The notes under the pieces: model-generated | What the model was told of the DNA's origin: nothing | The model's input: the letters and a program-made list of their open reading frames with translations, nothing else | Databases searched by the model: none | Program-made: the position numbers and the translations under genes | In this document: in pieces, positions 62,800 to 64,000 of the stretch | How the letters are laid out: the number at the start of each line of letters is the position of its first letter | Numbering within the stretch: position 1 is the stretch's first letter | Origin: Halalkalibacter alkaliphilus | GTDB taxonomy: Bacteria; Bacillota; Bacilli; Bacillales; Bacillaceae_D | Length of the DNA: 64,000 nt | Reading direction: 5' to 3' | Assembly (NCBI RefSeq): GCF_023555415.1 | Contig: NZ_JAKRYL010000020.1 | Coordinates: forward strand, 1 to 64,000

Positions 62800-64000
62800 A
62801 TGAAAAAATCTTTTAAGGGTAAGTCAGCATTAATTGGTGCAGCAGTATCGACTATGTTACTTTTAAGTGCTTGTGGTGGAGGAGGTGCTGAAACTTCTAC
62901 TGAAACAGAAGAGGACACAGGCACAGATGCAGGTGTGGAAGTTGAGGCTGGTGAAGATGTGATTAAAGTCGGGGTTCTCCATTCGTTAAGTGGCACGATG
63001 GCAATGAGTGAAACGTCTGTAAGAGATGCAGAATTATTAGCAATTGAAGAGATTAATGCAGCTGGTGGTGTATTAGGGAAACAGTTAGTACCTGTTATTG
63101 AAGATGGTGCTTCTGAGCCACCGGTTTTCTCTGAACGTGCAGCAAAATTGCTACAACAAGATGAAGTTGCTGTTATCTTTGGTGGTTGGACTTCGGCGAG
63201 TCGTAAAGCGATGTTACCAGTCGTAGAACAAAACAATGGTTTACTCTTCTACCCTGTTCAATATGAAGGAATGGAAGCTTCTCCTAATATTTTCTATGCA
63301 GGTGCGGCTCCAAACCAGCAAATTGTTCCCGCTGTTGATTGGTTACTAGAAAACAAAGGTACCGACTTCTTCTTATTAGGGTCTGATTATGTTTTCCCGC
63401 GTTTAGCGAATCAAATTATTAAAGCTCAATTAGAAGAGAATGGGGCAACTTTAGTAGACGAACAATATACACCACTTGGTCATACGGACTATAACACAAT
63501 CATTTCAAGAATTCGTGAGTCAAAGCCAACCGTAATTTTTAACACATTAAATGGAGATAGTAACGTAGCATTTTTCAAACAGCTTGCTGATGCTGGTATT
63601 ACAACTGACGATCTAACAGTTATGTCTGTAAGTGTAGCGGAAGAAGAAATCCGCGGAATTGGGGCTGATGTCCTAGAGGGTCATTTAGCTAGCTGGAACT
63701 ACTATCAAACAACTGACACGCCAGCGAATGCAGAGTTTGTCGCAAATTATAAAGAAGCGTATGGTGATGACCGAGTAACTGGTGATCCAATAGAAGCAGG
63801 TTACTTCATGGTTCATTTATGGGCGAAAGCTGTTGAAGCTGCAGGTACAACGGATGTTGATGCTGTACGTGAAGCGGCAGTAGGGATCGAATTTGATGCA
63901 CCAGGTGGTCCAGTTAAAGTTGACGGAGATAATCAGCATGTTTACAAAACTGTAAGAATTGGTGAAATTCAAGCTGATGGACAATTTAACGAAGTTTGGA
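62800..64000 (+). CDS. urtA: Urea ABC transporter binding protein UrtA (cut by window end)
   Basis: The frame is open to the end of the window (400 codons, no stop). It has a lipoprotein signal ending LLSAC (C25) and a Gly/Thr/Glu-rich linker, then a type I binding fold starting [52 protein letters not shown] and [10 protein letters not shown] are characteristic of UrtA rather than other amide-binding proteins. It delivers urea or short amides to the UrtBCDE transporter, whose genes should follow beyond the window. AACGGAGGGG precedes the ATG. Confidence 0.93.
   Translation, partial: MKKSFKGKSALIGAAVSTMLLLSACGGGGAETSTETEEDTGTDAGVEVEAGEDVIKVGVLHSLSGTMAMSETSVRDAELLAIEEINAAGGVLGKQLVPVIEDGASEPPVFSERAAKLLQQDEVAVIFGGWTSASRKAMLPVVEQNNGLLFYPVQYEGMEASPNIFYAGAAPNQQIVPAVDWLLENKGTDFFLLGSDYVFPRLANQIIKAQLEENGATLVDEQYTPLGHTDYNTIISRIRESKPTVIFNTLNGDSNVAFFKQLADAGITTDDLTVMSVSVAEEEIRGIGADVLEGHLASWNYYQTTDTPANAEFVANYKEAYGDDRVTGDPIEAGYFMVHLWAKAVEAAGTTDVDAVREAAVGIEFDAPGGPVKVDGDNQHVYKTVRIGEIQADGQFNEVW

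Overview
The window looks like the chromosome of a low-GC Gram-positive member of the Bacillaceae, most likely an alkaliphilic or halophilic Bacillus relative (inference). The support is strong AGGAGG-type ribosome sites, a perfect CIRCE operator before groES-groEL, the order tsaE-tsaB-rimI-tsaD / ydiF / rex / tatA-tatC / ydiK-ydiL / groES-groEL known from Bacillus, cre-like and TnrA-like sites, and SigmaA-type promoters.

Core left part (1-25.9 kb). A degraded GntR/UTRA gene is followed by dedA-like and mgtE genes on the minus strand. A fluoride-channel gene pair (crcB) and a Cys/Met-metabolism PLP enzyme come next. A stand-alone 5S rRNA gene and an initiator tRNA-Met gene are separated by a 130-bp tandem repeat that carries extra copies of the tRNA 5' end. 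Next is thiL-tsaE-tsaB-rimI-tsaD for thiamine diphosphate and tRNA t6A synthesis, then a dense DnaA-box cluster and a large phosphatase-like membrane protein. Further on are an ABC-F protein, Rex, a minimal Tat translocase, three almost identical DoxX genes in tandem, a drug exporter, YdiK/YdiL and GroES/GroEL. Two intergenic minisatellites and a dispersed hairpin repeat family lie among them.

Accessory middle (25.9-52.4 kb). Two catabolic blocks follow groEL. The first (26.3-36.8 kb) has an RpiR regulator, an RraA-like aldolase, a 6PGDH-like dehydrogenase, a tripartite tricarboxylate transporter (TTT), an amidohydrolase, two binding lipoproteins, an HD protein and an Ldh2-type dehydrogenase. 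Its substrate is not evident. A short copy of the groEL 3' end at 36986-36998 suggests that this block was inserted at groEL. The second (37.5-52.4 kb) has a ROK regulator, a second TTT transporter, a GH31 enzyme with every sulfoquinovosidase signature residue I could check, a FucI-like isomerase, a PfkA-type kinase, a class II aldolase, an aldehyde dehydrogenase and an AEC transporter. Together these read as a complete sulfoquinovose-to-sulfolactate route of the kinase/aldolase kind (sulfo-EMP2-like). The frameshifted tail of a transaldolase gene remains between the glycosidase and the isomerase, hinting that the locus formerly used the transaldolase route.

Right part (52.4-64 kb). A hairpin repeat precedes a sugar-binding protein, a YesM/LytS-type histidine kinase, a YesN-type regulator and a sugar/H+ symporter, which look like one sensing-and-uptake unit. 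Ddl, MurF and a GNAT acetyltransferase follow. The window ends inside urtA, the urea transporter binding protein, which has a perfect TnrA-type site upstream.
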